This document shows, one piece after another, positions 46,080 through 56,760 of a DNA stretch of 64,000 nucleotides. Position numbers and translations under genes: made by a program. This DNA is from Lycium barbarum (taxonomy: Eukaryota; Streptophyta; Magnoliopsida; Solanales; Solanaceae). The notes under the pieces are model-generated. The model did not search any database and was not told the DNA's origin. It saw only the letters and a program-made list of their open reading frames with translations. Where the stretch lies: contig NC_083341.1 in the NCBI RefSeq assembly GCF_019175385.1, positions 65,567,800 to 65,631,799 on the forward strand, written 5' to 3'. Position 1 is the stretch's first letter. Every line of letters starts with the position of its first letter.

Positions 46080-46643
46080 TTTCTTCGGTTTTAACCATAA
46101 GGGTTTCAATATAATGTGATTTTAACTGTATTTATTTGCTTATGTGTTTAAATTCCGCAATTATAATTGTCATTCATTTCATATCACAAACTCCGCCACT
46201 CCTGGCAAAAAGCATGGTTCCAAAGGGGACACGCAGGATTGCGGTCTAGCCTTCACTAAAAAACCCGAAACACCCTTTCTTTGGAACACGTTAAATGTTA
46301 AGTTGGTGTGCAGTCACCTAACGGCCTACAACGGTTCAACCCGAGTAATCCGCTCGGGTTCAAGGTCAATTCGAAAAATCCTCTCTTGCATATGCCTAGG
46401 TTAGAGCTAAGCTAAATCCGAATATGAAGTAGACCTGGTGGTTTGGATATTTTAGACGTATCTAAACCCGATAGGAATACTACCCCGTGTCAAGTACGAT
46501 CTATGACCCGAAAACACCGCATCTCATATTATGTGCTATTTGGAAACATGTAATATGCCTATGAATAGAACCATTGCCTAGTGGGGGTGGGGGTGAGGGT
46601 GGGGGGGGGGGGTTGGAAATCAACCTTGACTTCTGTTTTGTAG
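46080..46643 (+). other. Ogre leader before ORF1, no gene
   Basis: Non-coding. It ends with CTTGACTTCTGTTTTGTAG, a plausible 3' splice site, immediately before the ORF1 ATG (46644). It includes a G-rich run (46579-46613). The ORF at 46144-46404 has no recognisable domain. Confidence 0.5.
46579..46613 (+). repeat. G-rich run, potential G-quadruplex
   Basis: GTGGGGGTGGGGGTGAGGG followed by a run of 14 or so G with one T. Four or more G-tracts lie within 35 bases. Confidence 0.6.
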
Positions 46644-47130
46644 ATGTCGATCAACTTGAATTTTGACATGGTTTTAACTACACCAGAGTTGCTGCGTATT
46701 TGGTGGGGCTAAATGTCCCGGATGAGAAAAAGGAGATTTCATGTCATGTAGGAAATTTGACATCCATCATGACTATGACGGGTTGCAAGGAATTGACAGA
46801 GGTAATCACCGGGTTTTGGGACAGAGATAGGATGGTTTTTCAATTTGGGACGACTTCGAGATGACGCCTACCTTAGGGGAGTTTAGGACGTGTTGACTAG
46901 CGTAAGCTCGGGATTGAAAAGAAGAAAGAAACCCGACCAAAATGCCTTAATCCCAGAAAAACACACTGCTCCCAAATTTACAAAATACTTTCCTTAAACT
47001 ACGCCAATTGGGCCCAGGGTCCAACCATACCCTTTAGAGAGTTATACAAAAGGTTTGGAAGCCCAAGTGGATTTGTGGAACATTCTGGAGAGTTCAAGAC
47101 TTATGTCGAATGGACGGCCACCAGAAGGAA
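46644..47130 (+). pseudogene. Ogre ORF1 remnant (DUF7745-like)
   Basis: Ogre elements carry an extra ORF1 of unknown function upstream of gag. From ATG at 46644 the reading MSINLNFDMVLTTPELLRIW is followed by a frameshift, then VPDEKKEISCHVGNLTSIM, TEVITGFWDRDRMVFQFG and, in another frame, FEMTPTLGEF and ELYKRFGSPSGFVEHSGEF. This order resembles the DUF7745 proteins annotated in plants, as far as I recall the family. At least three frameshifts or stops are seen. The sequence is cut at about 47123-47130, where chromovirus LTR sequence begins. Confidence 0.6.
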
Positions 47131-47966
47131 AAATTTATCAAACCGACTTTAATCTTTCATCACTTAATGAACTAACAAGATAAAGGGATTCTAAGATGAT
47201 TAGGGTTAATTGAATAACAAAGATATTAGATGGACTTACCACCAAGAATCTTCTCCAAGAATACTCTAGAATTGCTCCTAAAAGCTCAAATTTCGGAATA
47301 GTAATAAATGAGGGACTTAGGGTATTTAACACTTCATTTAATGAACTAACTACCCGTCACCCGCTTCCTCGACGAGATTACCGCTCCTGCGACGCCGCCC
47401 CAGTGGTCCCAGCGGTCATGCCCATATGGCAGAGGCCACTTCAGCGGTAGGGTGACTGCCATAGCGATACCGCTGCTGCGGTGCTGGTGCCGCCATAGCG
47501 GGCACCAGACACTAGAAAAATTCCCAAATTTCACAACTCAACCCGAATTTCCGACTAACTCTCGAGGCCATTTGCGCATAAACCACATACATAGACACAG
47601 ATAAAAACATGCTACGGACGCACTCGTGGCCTCAAAATTCCCAACGGAGGTCTCATTGACTAAGCTAACCCCCGATACCTCAATTCCAATTTTCCAACCG
47701 CAGTCCCAAAATGTACCCGAGTGCATTGGGAACCGAACCAGATATGCACACAAGTTCTAAATATCATCCGGACCTCTCAGAATCGACGGATTTTTGAAAT
47801 AGCTCTGTTTACCCAAAAGTCAATTTTGAGTCAACTCGTTTATCCTTAAAGACAATTTTCCCCAAAAAGTCACCAAAATTGACCTCGAACACCTCGGGAA
47901 GGGTGTCAACGGTCTCTTCGGGTCAAAAATGTCGAAAAGACTATAACGACCAATCGGGTCGTTACA
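47123..47966 (-). mobile_element. Truncated 3' LTR of family A chromovirus
   Basis: 843 bp closely similar to 58450-59314. On the plus strand it ends AATCGGGTCGTTACA (47966). It contains the CCGCTATAGCGG cluster (47370-47510), a minus-strand TTAAATACC TATA-like site (47315-47323) and a GGTAAGTCC splice-donor-like site (47234-47242). Similarity to the 5' LTR stops at about 47123, where GAAGGAAAAATT is shared with the adjoining Ogre ORF1. Confidence 0.8.
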
Positions 47967-48301
47967 TCAGATACCAATTGAACCATCACTCGTCCTCTAG
48001 CGAAGAAGGAAAAAAATGGAGAAGTACCTAAATTAGGGAACAACTGAGGATATTGGCTACGTATGTCGGACTTAGTCTCCCAAGTAGCCTCCTCAACAGG
48101 ACGATGCTTCCATTGCACCTTTACAGAAGCAATCTCCTTCGACCTCAACTTCCGAACCTGCCTATCCAGAATTTCAATCGGCTCCTCCTCATAGGTCAAA
48201 TTCTCATCAAGAAATATCGAGTCCCAACGAACAATATAAGAACCATCGGCATGGTACTTCTTCAGCATAGACACATGAAAAATCAGATGAACTCCCGCCA
48301 A
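47967..48301 (-). pseudogene. Chromodomain at pol C-terminus
   Basis: Targets integration to particular chromatin in chromoviruses. The frame reads VHLIFHVSMLKKY (the conserved pre-chromodomain HVSMLRKY block), then a chromodomain with LTYEEEPIEILDRQVRKL and VKVQWKHRPVEEATWE (W-x-x-x-x-x-EATWE). The ORF runs on into the 3' LTR and stops at 47906-47908. It is frameshifted or stopped relative to the upstream integrase (a stop follows GDVAYE just upstream). Confidence 0.85.
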
Positions 48302-49362
48302 GCCTGGCGGTAAGGCCTACTCATAAGCAACATCGCCCACACGGTCAAAAATCTCAAAAGGCCTAATATACCTTAGACTCAACTTGCCTCTCTTCCCAAA
48401 CCTCATAACAACCTTCATGGGTAAAATCTTCAATAGAACCTAGTCACCAACAACGAACTCTAAATCTCGGACCTTCCGGTTCGCATACATCTTCTGTCGA
48501 CTCTGAGCTGCCAAAAGCTTGAATCATCCTCACTCTCTCAAGAAACTCCCTCAATAGATCTGTACCCCAAGGTCGAACCTCAAAAGCATCAAACCAGCCA
48601 ACCGGAGATCTATATCTCCTACCATACAAAGCCTCAAAAGGCGTCATGTCGATACTCAAGTGATAACTGTTGTTGTACGCAAACTCTGCCAAAGGAAAGT
48701 GCTGATCCCAATGACCACCAAAATCAATAATGCAAGCTCTCAACATATCCTCGAGCACCTGAATGGTTCGCTCGGACTGCCCATCGGTATGGGGGTGGAA
48801 AGCTGTACTAAGAACCAATCGGGTACCCAACTCCTCATGAAAAGTCCTCAGGAACGGGAAGTGAAGATAGTATCCCGATCAGATACGATAGAAATAGGAA
48901 CCCATGCAATCTCATAATATCCCGTATGTACAACTAGGCTAACTTCTCCGAGGTATAGGAAATCTGAATAGGAATGAAATGAGCGGACTTAGTCTACCAA
49001 TCAACTATCACCCAAATCGAGTCAAACTTACCCAGGGTCTTTGGTAGACCCACAACAAAATCCATAACAATCCTCTCCCACTTCCCCTCGGGAATAGGCA
49101 TCCTCTGAAGTACACCACTTGGTCGCTGGTAATCATACTTAACTTGCTCACAATTACCACACTTAGCCACGAAATTGGCTATATCTCTCTTCATCCGACG
49201 CCACCAATAGTGCTGCCTCAAATCACGATACATGTTAGTTGCCCCCGGATGAATGGAATATCGAGAGCAATGGGCCTCAGTCAAGACCAACTGAATTAAA
49301 TCACCAACACGAGGGACGCACACGCACCCTTTAATCCTTAAGACGCCTTCAGAATCAATCAT
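48302..49362 (-). pseudogene. Chromovirus integrase remnant
   Basis: The zinc-binding N-terminus is in 48994-49362: H and C ligands in EAHCSRYSIHPGATNMYRDL and KCGNCEQVKYD (HHCC). The core start follows (WERIVMDFVVGLP, where the catalytic D lies in MDFV), then SIWVIVDW. Stops and a frameshift fill 48831-48993. 48444-48830 has FHPHTDGQSERTIQVLEDML with the catalytic Glu region, then FAYNNSYH and PFEALYGRR. Typical Ty3-gypsy integrase order; inactive. Confidence 0.85.
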
Positions 49363-50946
49363 GGCCTCCTCCCCTCAGAACTCTATTTTGAATCATGCTC
49401 AATTGAGCATCCTCAAGCTGATGAGTCCGGATCTGATCTAGTAAGGAAGACCTCACATCAACATACGCCAAAACTCTGCCTGAGGCTGAAATATCAAGGC
49501 GAATAAAACTGTCAGCCAGATTCTGAACCTCCATGGCCAACGGGCGCTCGGAAATAATCAATCGAGCTAAACTCCCCATACTCACTACCTTGTGACTCAA
49601 GGCATCAACAATAACATTGGCTTTCCCTGGGTGATATAAAATAGAGATGGCATAGTCTTTCAGGAGCTCCATCCATCGACGCTGCCTGGAATTAAGATCT
49701 CTCTGGGTAAACACATGTTGAAGGCTACAGAGATCGGTGAAAACCTTATAATGGACACCATACAAGCAATGCTTTCAAATCTTCAAAGCAAAGACTACGG
49801 CTAACAACTCCAAATTATGGGTAGGGTAATTCTTCTCATGGATCTTCAACTGACGGGAAGCATAGGCTATCACTCTACCCTCCGGCATCAGCACCCAAAC
49901 CCAAACGGGAAGTATCATAATAGACCGCGAAATCCTTACCCTTCACGGGTAATGCTAGAATCTGAGCTGAAGTCAAAAGAGTCTTGAGCTTTTGAAAGCT
50001 CTCTTCACAATCATCGGATCACTGGAAGGAAACATCCTTCAGAATCAATCTGGTCAGAGACGAAGCAATAGAAGCAAAATCCTTTAGAAATCGGTGGTAG
50101 TAGCTGGCCAAACCCACAAAACTACAAATCTCGGCCACAGTAGTAGGCCTCGTCCAATCTCTCACAGCAATCTTCTGAGGATCCACCATGATCAACGTGG
50201 CCCAAGAACGCCACAGACTCCAACCAAAACTCACACTTCGAAAACTAAGCTAACAAGCTATTCTTCTTCAACAACCTAAGTACAGTACGGAGATGGCTCT
50301 CATGCTCCTCTCTACTCTTGGAGTAAACCAAGATATCATCAATAAATATAATCACAAAGGAATCAAGTAATGGCTTAAAGATGCCATTCATCAAAGTCAT
50401 AAATGCAGCCAGGGCATTGGTAAGCCCAAATGACATCACCAGAAACTCATAATGACCATATCTTGTCCAAAAGGCTGTCTTCGGAATATCCTCAACCCTG
50501 ATCCTCAACTGGTGGTAGCCTGAACGCATGTCAGTCTTCGAAAACACTGAAGCACCCTGAAGCTGGTCAAATAAATCACCAATCCGAGGCGTAGGACACT
50601 TGTTCCGAATAGTAACCTTGTTCAACTGGCGATAATCAATGCACATCCTCATGGATCCATCTTTCTTCGTCACAAACAATACAGGAGCACCCCATGGGGA
50701 GACACTCGGTCTAATGAGCCCTTTTCTTAATAAATCCTGCAACTACTCCTTAAGCTCCCTCAACCCAGCCGATGCCATCCGATATGGCGGAGTAAAAATA
50801 GGGCGAGTGCCCGGATCCAACTCAATGCAGAAGTCAATGTCGCGATCGAGTGGCATACCCGACAAATTGGTCGAGAATACCTTCGCGACCTCACTCACAA
50901 AAAGAATGGACTCAAGGGGTGGAGATGCAACGGTAGTGTCATGCAC
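49355..50946 (-). pseudogene. Chromovirus reverse transcriptase and RNase H remnant
   Basis: 50743-50946 holds the region before RT (LDPGTRPIFTPPYRMA). A TAG stop at 50743-50745 separates it from the RT core (50245-50742): [31 protein letters not shown] and the catalytic [11 protein letters not shown] (Phe before IDD, where Tyr is usual). RT continues at 50019-50234 (FVGLASYYHRFLKDF). RNase H is in 49355-50018: VFTDLCSLQHVFTQRDLNSR and LYHPGKANVIVDALS. Frame changes occur near 50240, 50018 and 49765. The RT fold motifs are conserved but the ORF is split into at least four pieces. Confidence 0.9.
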
Positions 50947-50991
50947 ATGAGCCAGATGAGCTAAACACCCTTTGTTGACTAATTTTTTCGC

Positions 50992-51572
50992 CTAAAGAAG
51001 GAAATGATCTTCTTCAGAGCGGGGGATAAGAGTACCCCTCCACTTAAGTCTAGGAATGTCTGGCATGGCTAATGTGATTGTCTTGGCATAACAATTCGAG
51101 ATCGCATGGTAAGGAGAAATCCAGGTCATACCTAAAATAATATCAAAGTCCACCATGTCAAGAATCATCAAATCCACCCCAGTGTGATACCCTATTAAAG
51201 TAACCAAACAAGACCGATAAACTCGATCTACGACAACAGAATCTCCAACCGGAGTAGACACATGAAAAGGTATAGCTATGCTATTACAAGGCAAATCCCA
51301 ATCAACGGCGTGATAGCCAGACATATATGAATAAGTGGATTCAGGATCAAATAACACGGAAGCTGCTTTATGTTGGACAGTAACGGTACCTGAGATAACG
51401 GCATCTGCGGCCTCTGCCTCGGGTCAACCAGGGAATGAGTAACACTGGGCCCCACCACGTCCAGACTGAGATCCACCTCTACCAACCTGGGATCTACTTC
51501 TAGAAACCTGAGAACCGCTGCGGCCTGTTTGAGCACCGCCCCACTGAGGAGCACTACCCTACTGAGAAGCAC
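50992..51572 (-). pseudogene. Chromovirus protease remnant
   Basis: A retropepsin-like aspartic protease lies in 50992-51357. The active site reads SVLFDPESTYSYMS. Family members have D-P-G-S-T, so the Gly is replaced by Glu, which should abolish activity. The region continues with DSVVVDRVYRSC and IILGMTWISPYHA. The upstream 51276-51572 is a Gln/Arg/Gly/Ser-rich linker in another frame. The protease follows gag and precedes RT as in a single Gag-Pol polyprotein. Confidence 0.85.
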
Positions 51573-52940
51573 CTCCTTGGCGACCTACAGATGTCAGAGT
51601 CCCCTGAGACTGATAATCCCGCCTAGGTTGGGGAATTCTCCTAGCAATATGCCATAGCTCTACATATGCAAAACAGCCCTGAGGGGGCGGAGACTGATAA
51701 ACTGAAGCTGAGGACCCGGCTGAAACAACCCTGTCTACTGGTCGAGAAAACGAGCTCTCTAGAGCCCTCTGCCTGGGTGGATCACTAAAGGAATCCTGCA
51801 CGGCGGAATGTACAAGGTGGCCAGAATATGGCTGATACAACCTAGAAGACTGACCAGCGCCCCTCGAACTAGAGCCTCCATAACTCCCAATTTGACGCTG
51901 CCTCTTCTCTCCACCCCCTCCAAATGGACGGGCCTTAGCGGCCTCAACCAAAGAAGCATGCTCAACGATGGATTGGAAGGAAACCCCCATAGCCTCCATC
52001 TGAAGGCAAGGAATTTGAAGAGAACCAACTAGCCCACCAACAAAATGCCTAATCCTATCAGGCTCAATAGGGATCAAGAGAGGGGAATAACGGGCCAGAT
52101 ACAGATAACGGGTCATATAGGCCTCCACCGACATACCCCTATGCTGAAAATATAGAAACTCATCCCTACGCGCCTCCCTCAAAGCTCGAGGCACATACTT
52201 CTCAAGGAAGGCCCGATAGAACTGAGTCCAAGTCAGGGGAGGAGAACCCTCAGGTCTACAAGCAACAAAATACCTCTACCAAGTTTTCGCATCGCCGCGA
52301 AACTAGTAGGAAACATAGTCAACCCCATGGGACTCTATGATCCCCATCCTATGTAACAACTCATGCATATCCAAGATGAACGCATAAGCGTCCTCTGCAG
52401 AAGTACCCAAAAACCTCGGCGGCTCCTACTTCCTAAACCTCCAAACTCAGTCAAGCTCATAACATGGCCTGCCACGGGTCTAAGATCATCCCCCGGGGAT
52501 GGTACTGTATCAATATGAGGATCCATAGCTACAACGGGGTGTGCCACTCGAGTAGGTCTCTGCTCAGGGGTCTGCGCCCCAACTCTGGTCTGCGAACCTC
52601 CGCCTGGGGTAGTAACACCAGCGACAGCTTGATGGGCATCTAGATGGAGTAGAACAGGGGCCATAGTATCTTATATAGTTTGATCAGAAGTAATCTCAGA
52701 TTATGTCCGTGCTGGGGCCACATCATCCTCGGCGGCCCGGTCTCGAACCTGCTGATATTCAGGCTCTAGAGACAGAGATCTCTCACGCCGCTGTCCTACC
52801 GCAGGAGCGCTACCCTTGCCTGGGTAGCCCCGTGGCCTCTAGCTCTGCCGCGCCCTCTGGCTGTCGCTTGCCCTCTGGTGCCAGCCAGCTGCGAGCTCTG
52901 GCACCTGATCTCGGGCTATAGTAGCTCGAGTCCTCACCAT
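51559..52940 (-). pseudogene. Chromovirus gag remnant
   Basis: Start chosen at ATG 52938-52940, reading MVRTRATIARDQ, a conserved chromovirus gag start. Several stops (for example near 52842, 52700 and 52670) and frame changes follow. 52335-52664 holds a Pro/Gly-rich N-terminus. The capsid-like part is at 51559-52194, REARRDEFLYFQHRGMSVEAY and RIRHFVGGLVGSLQ. The nucleocapsid zinc knuckle is present only as CFAYVELWHIARRIPQPR: the family pattern CX2CX4HX4C has lost its second and last Cys. Inactive. Confidence 0.8.
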
Positions 52941-53135
52941 CTATGAGAGAAGAGGTAAGAGTCAGATACCAATTCGATTATTCCAGATACCAATTAGAAT
53001 AAAGTAGCACGAAAGAAGGAAAAAAGGTGAAATTTCCTAAAATGTCTTATAGCCTCTCGAAAATAAGTATAGAGCTCATCGTACCGATCCACGAGACTCT
53101 TCTAGACATGCTTTTGTATTATAGACCGGGTAATC
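52941..53135 (-). other. 5' untranslated region of family A element
   Basis: Short leader between the primer-binding site and the gag ATG. It contains AATTGGTATCTG twice on the minus strand (52968-52979 and 52985-52997). Confidence 0.5.
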
Positions 53136-53154
53136 TAGGGCTCTGATACTAACT
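53136..53154 (-). other. Primer-binding site (tRNA-iMet type)
   Basis: On the minus strand AGTTAGTATCAGAGCCCTA follows the LTR end ATGACA directly. The usual initiator-Met primer site in plant LTR elements is TGGTATCAGAGC, so this copy has two changes at its start. Confidence 0.75.
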
Positions 53155-55771
53155 TGTCATGACCTAATTAAGCTAAATCGCGCGGGCACCTACCTTTCCT
53201 ACCTCGGTAGGCGAACCCTCAACCTAACGATAGTAAAAACACAATCAATTAATTCAATAAGCGAAAGAGATAAAATCACGTAAGTTTGACGATAATAATA
53301 TAAAAATATACGAAAGTAAGGAAAATACAACGCAGAGTCTAGTCTAATCCATACAAGAGCATCTAACTAGCATATACAAGTTTGGAATATCAATAATGCA
53401 TCAAGTCTGAATATGTCTCGGAATAGAAAATAAGACATAAATAAGAAGAATCGTCAAGGCAGCGGACGTATCGTGCTCACCCTGTAGACTCTAAGCAACT
53501 CTCGGAGCGACTATCAGCCGTAAGAAACGGAGGTCGATCCCACCTGGAATTTTGCATTCATAAAAGAATGCTGCAAGTGCAGGTCAGTACAAAATCACAA
53601 TACTGGTAGGTATCATAGGCCGACTAAGTTTAGCTAACATAATCCAGACAAGAAAGTAAGATAAATAGGAAAATCAACAAGTCAAACATGTTATATCCCG
53701 TGTTTTGTGCATTCGGAAAATTAGAAATGAGTTTGACTTGAAAGAAATAAGGCTATGTTTATTTTATCTAACATATGTGTGTGATATTTATGAGAAATAT
53801 TGTTGCGGAAATACGGAGGAAGGCCAAGGGCAAAATTTGGAATTTTGGAAATTTGTTTCGGGAATTACAAATAAGTTCCACAATGAATTGGGCCAAAAAA
53901 AAAAGAGAAGAAAAATGAGGCCCAAGTCTTAAGGGGGTGGCCGGCCATGTGCCTTGGCCCAAAACCCTTTAAATGGTCATGTGATTAAGATAAGGGAGCA
54001 ATTATAAATCCATGCTCATCCATAGAAGTTTCAAGAAAACAAAACAAAATGGAGCAAGAGCAAAAGAAATCAAGGGGGTTTAGGCCCTTAGAGAAAAAGA
54101 AACAAAATTTTTTAAGTCCATCAATCTTGATCCAAAAATCATGATTTCGTAGCAATATTACTAACTCAAGGATGCTCTTCAACATGGTATAATTTTTAAG
54201 GCAAGGAAGTGCTTGTGTTGGCAAGTGGAAGTTTGAAGAAAAAGTTAAGATTTCTATTCTTTTGTGATATGGAATAAGTATATATGTTGTAAGGATTGGA
54301 ATTAGATGAGAATTGTGGAGTTGTGATGTGTGTGGGCATAGCCGTGTATGTGTGTGAGTAGGTGCATGGCCGTGTGCCATGGTGATGATGGAAAGTGATG
54401 AATTAAATTCCATTTAGTTTGTTAGTTGTGTTGTTGTGGTGTTTGTGATGTAAATAAGGGTTTAGTGAATCAAGTTGGTATTGAAAATGGTTGTGGGTTG
54501 TTATGGGAAATTATGTGATTTTAATATAGATTTGATGTAATTATGGAAGTAAGATTCTAAGTGTGGATTATTGTTGTTGGTTATGAATTTGTAAGTAGAA
54601 AAATGTGTTGTGATGGTTTTGTCGCATTTGTAGGAGTTTCAGATGGAATATGGAATTGGCGGAAACACTTGAATTCATGAATATTGTTTGGAATGCTATG
54701 GAAATATGTTTGAATAATCTTGAATTAGTTAATGGATATGGAAAATGTTGATATTAGTTTGATAGTGTGAAGTTGGAATGGGAGTCGTTGAACTATGAAG
54801 AAAAGAGGACTATTTATGTTATAGTGCGTTTTGTGGTAATTGTTGGTGTTGTTGGATTGTTGGGTTGTTGTTGTTGATATATTGAGCCGAGCTAAGTCTC
54901 GGGGATGCTATATGTATAGGGGAAATGCTGCCAAATTTTGGGCAGACACTATGAATTTAAGTTTGAATTCATAAAAGCTTGGAACTTATATTTGGCAACT
55001 ATGACCAATTGTAGATTTTGGACGAAACGGGGATTGAGTTTGGACGAGCGTAAGGCGCAACTAAGGTATGTAAAGCTCACTCTTTCCTTCTTTTGGCATG
55101 TCCTATGTATACTAGGTCAAGACTTGAGCCTCCGGAACAATTATGCCCATCGAAACCCGAGTTTGATTTTGAATACTATTCGTTCAATGTAATTAAACTA
55201 TAATTCTTATGTTTTGTTGGAAAAGTGTCTAAACATCCAAAACATTCACAAGTGTATTCGGATTGCTTTGAAACTTTCTTGGATGACTCCATAGAGTCCA
55301 ATGTTTGTAATTTATATCCGCCACCTCGACTTGACCCGAGGTGGGCCCACAAGTTCCGAAACTTCCTTCGCTTGTCTCACTTGAGCTATTTTTGTATGAT
55401 ATAAAAATAAGACTTTCGTCTATGAAACTAAGACTCCGTTTGATTCGTTCCATAAGTCACTGGAAAGCTCTTTAATGCGAATATCCTGATGTGAGCATGT
55501 AATTCGATATGAGGAGTCTGCTATGAGTAATCTGATATAAGTATCCGAAATAAGTATTCGGTTATAAATAATCCGTTACGAATATCCTGATAATACATTC
55601 GATTCCTTCATCGACTTTTAACTTATGTGCACCTAGTTTCTTACTACTCCGCTCGTATATATGCTATGATCCCTTTCACCGAGTTCCGGGCTGGTATGTA
55701 TCGTGCGTATGGTTCGCCGAGTCCTTTGTCTAGGGGTCGGGTTCCATGTATGTAATTCTGAAGTATGAGGT

Positions 55772-56000
55772 GTCCGGCTCCGGGGTACTGTGGTATATGT
55801 CCGTCCCCGGTTGCCGTGTATATGGAGTATGATGTGTTCGGTTCCGGAGTACTGTGGTATATGTCCATCTCCGGTTACCGTGTACGGTTCTGGGGTACTG
55901 TGGTATATGTCCGTCCCCAGTTACTGTGTATATGGATTATGATGTGACTGGTTCTCGGTTTCTCGTGGTATATGTCCAGTTCCCGAGATACCGTGTACAT
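55772..56000 (+). repeat. 46-64 bp tandem repeat, 4 units, in family B LTR
   Basis: Units share GGTACTGTGGTATATGTCC and CCCGGTTACCGTGTA. The first and third are long (about 64 bp); the second and fourth lack the TATGGAGTATGATGTG part. Confidence 0.75.
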
Positions 56001-56237
56001 GTTATGAAATCTTCTGGAGTATGGTGTGTTATGGCGCCAGAGACGGGAGTGGCGACCATGTTCCTGTGCCCTTTGCATGAATTTGATATGCATCAGTTGT
56101 GGTTGAAAAGTAAGTATTCTGATATTCTGGATAAGCTACTTACCTTCTGTATTTTTCCTGATATACGATTCTTGTGTGATGCATGATTCTGGCATGTGTG
56201 ACTTATGTTTGGAAAGTAATAAAGTTGGCACTTGTAC

Positions 56238-56480
56238 TATTGTGCGCACTGTGTGGTATTGACCGCTGGACCCCTGACCGCGGTGTGTGCGACATTGACC
56301 GCTGGACCCCTAACCGCGGTATGCCGCACTATATGATGTTGACCGCTGGACCCCTGACCGCGGTATCTGCGACATTGACCGCTGGACCTCTGACCGCGGT
56401 ATGTCGAGTTTGGGATGCTAACCGCTGGACACTTGGTCGCGGTATGTGTGATAGTGACCGCTGGACTTTTGGCCGCGGTA
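56238..56480 (+). repeat. 36-44 bp tandem repeat, 6 units, hairpin-forming
   Basis: Each unit contains TGACCGCTGGACCCCTGACC followed by GCGGTAT, so ACCGC pairs with GCGGT inside the unit. Six units vary in the middle and in the spacer. Confidence 0.8.
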
Positions 56481-56702
56481 ATTGTGTGTTTGATTTTCTG
56501 TGTGTATGAGACAGAAATGTTTTTCAAAAGAAAGCAAAGTATTTTGGCATTTTGATTGCCGTATTTGTCTTCCGGAACCTTTTATGTATGATTTGTACGT
56601 CAGATGCAACACTTTGGTATTCTGGTTATTGTGCTCACCTTCTGTACATTTTACTTCGGTTATGGATTCGTTTTTTTTTTTGGTGTTTCATGCCTTACAT
56701 GC

Positions 56703-56760
56703 TCAGTACATATTCCGTACTGACCCCCTTTCTTCGGGGGCTGCGTTTCATGCCGCGCAG
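56703..56760 (+). promoter_or_regulatory. Triple hairpin near LTR 3' end
   Basis: TCAGTAC/GTACTGA (7-nt loop), CCCCC/GGGGG (7-nt loop) and CTGCG/CGCAG in immediate succession, about 400-460 bp before the LTR 3' end. It mirrors 7659-7716 in the other family B copy; stems are conserved while loop bases differ slightly. Confidence 0.65.

Noticed and set aside
46144..46404. 86-codon ORF as a host gene exon
   Set aside because: It lies between an Ogre primer-binding site and ORF1. No domain is recognised and the position fits leader sequence.
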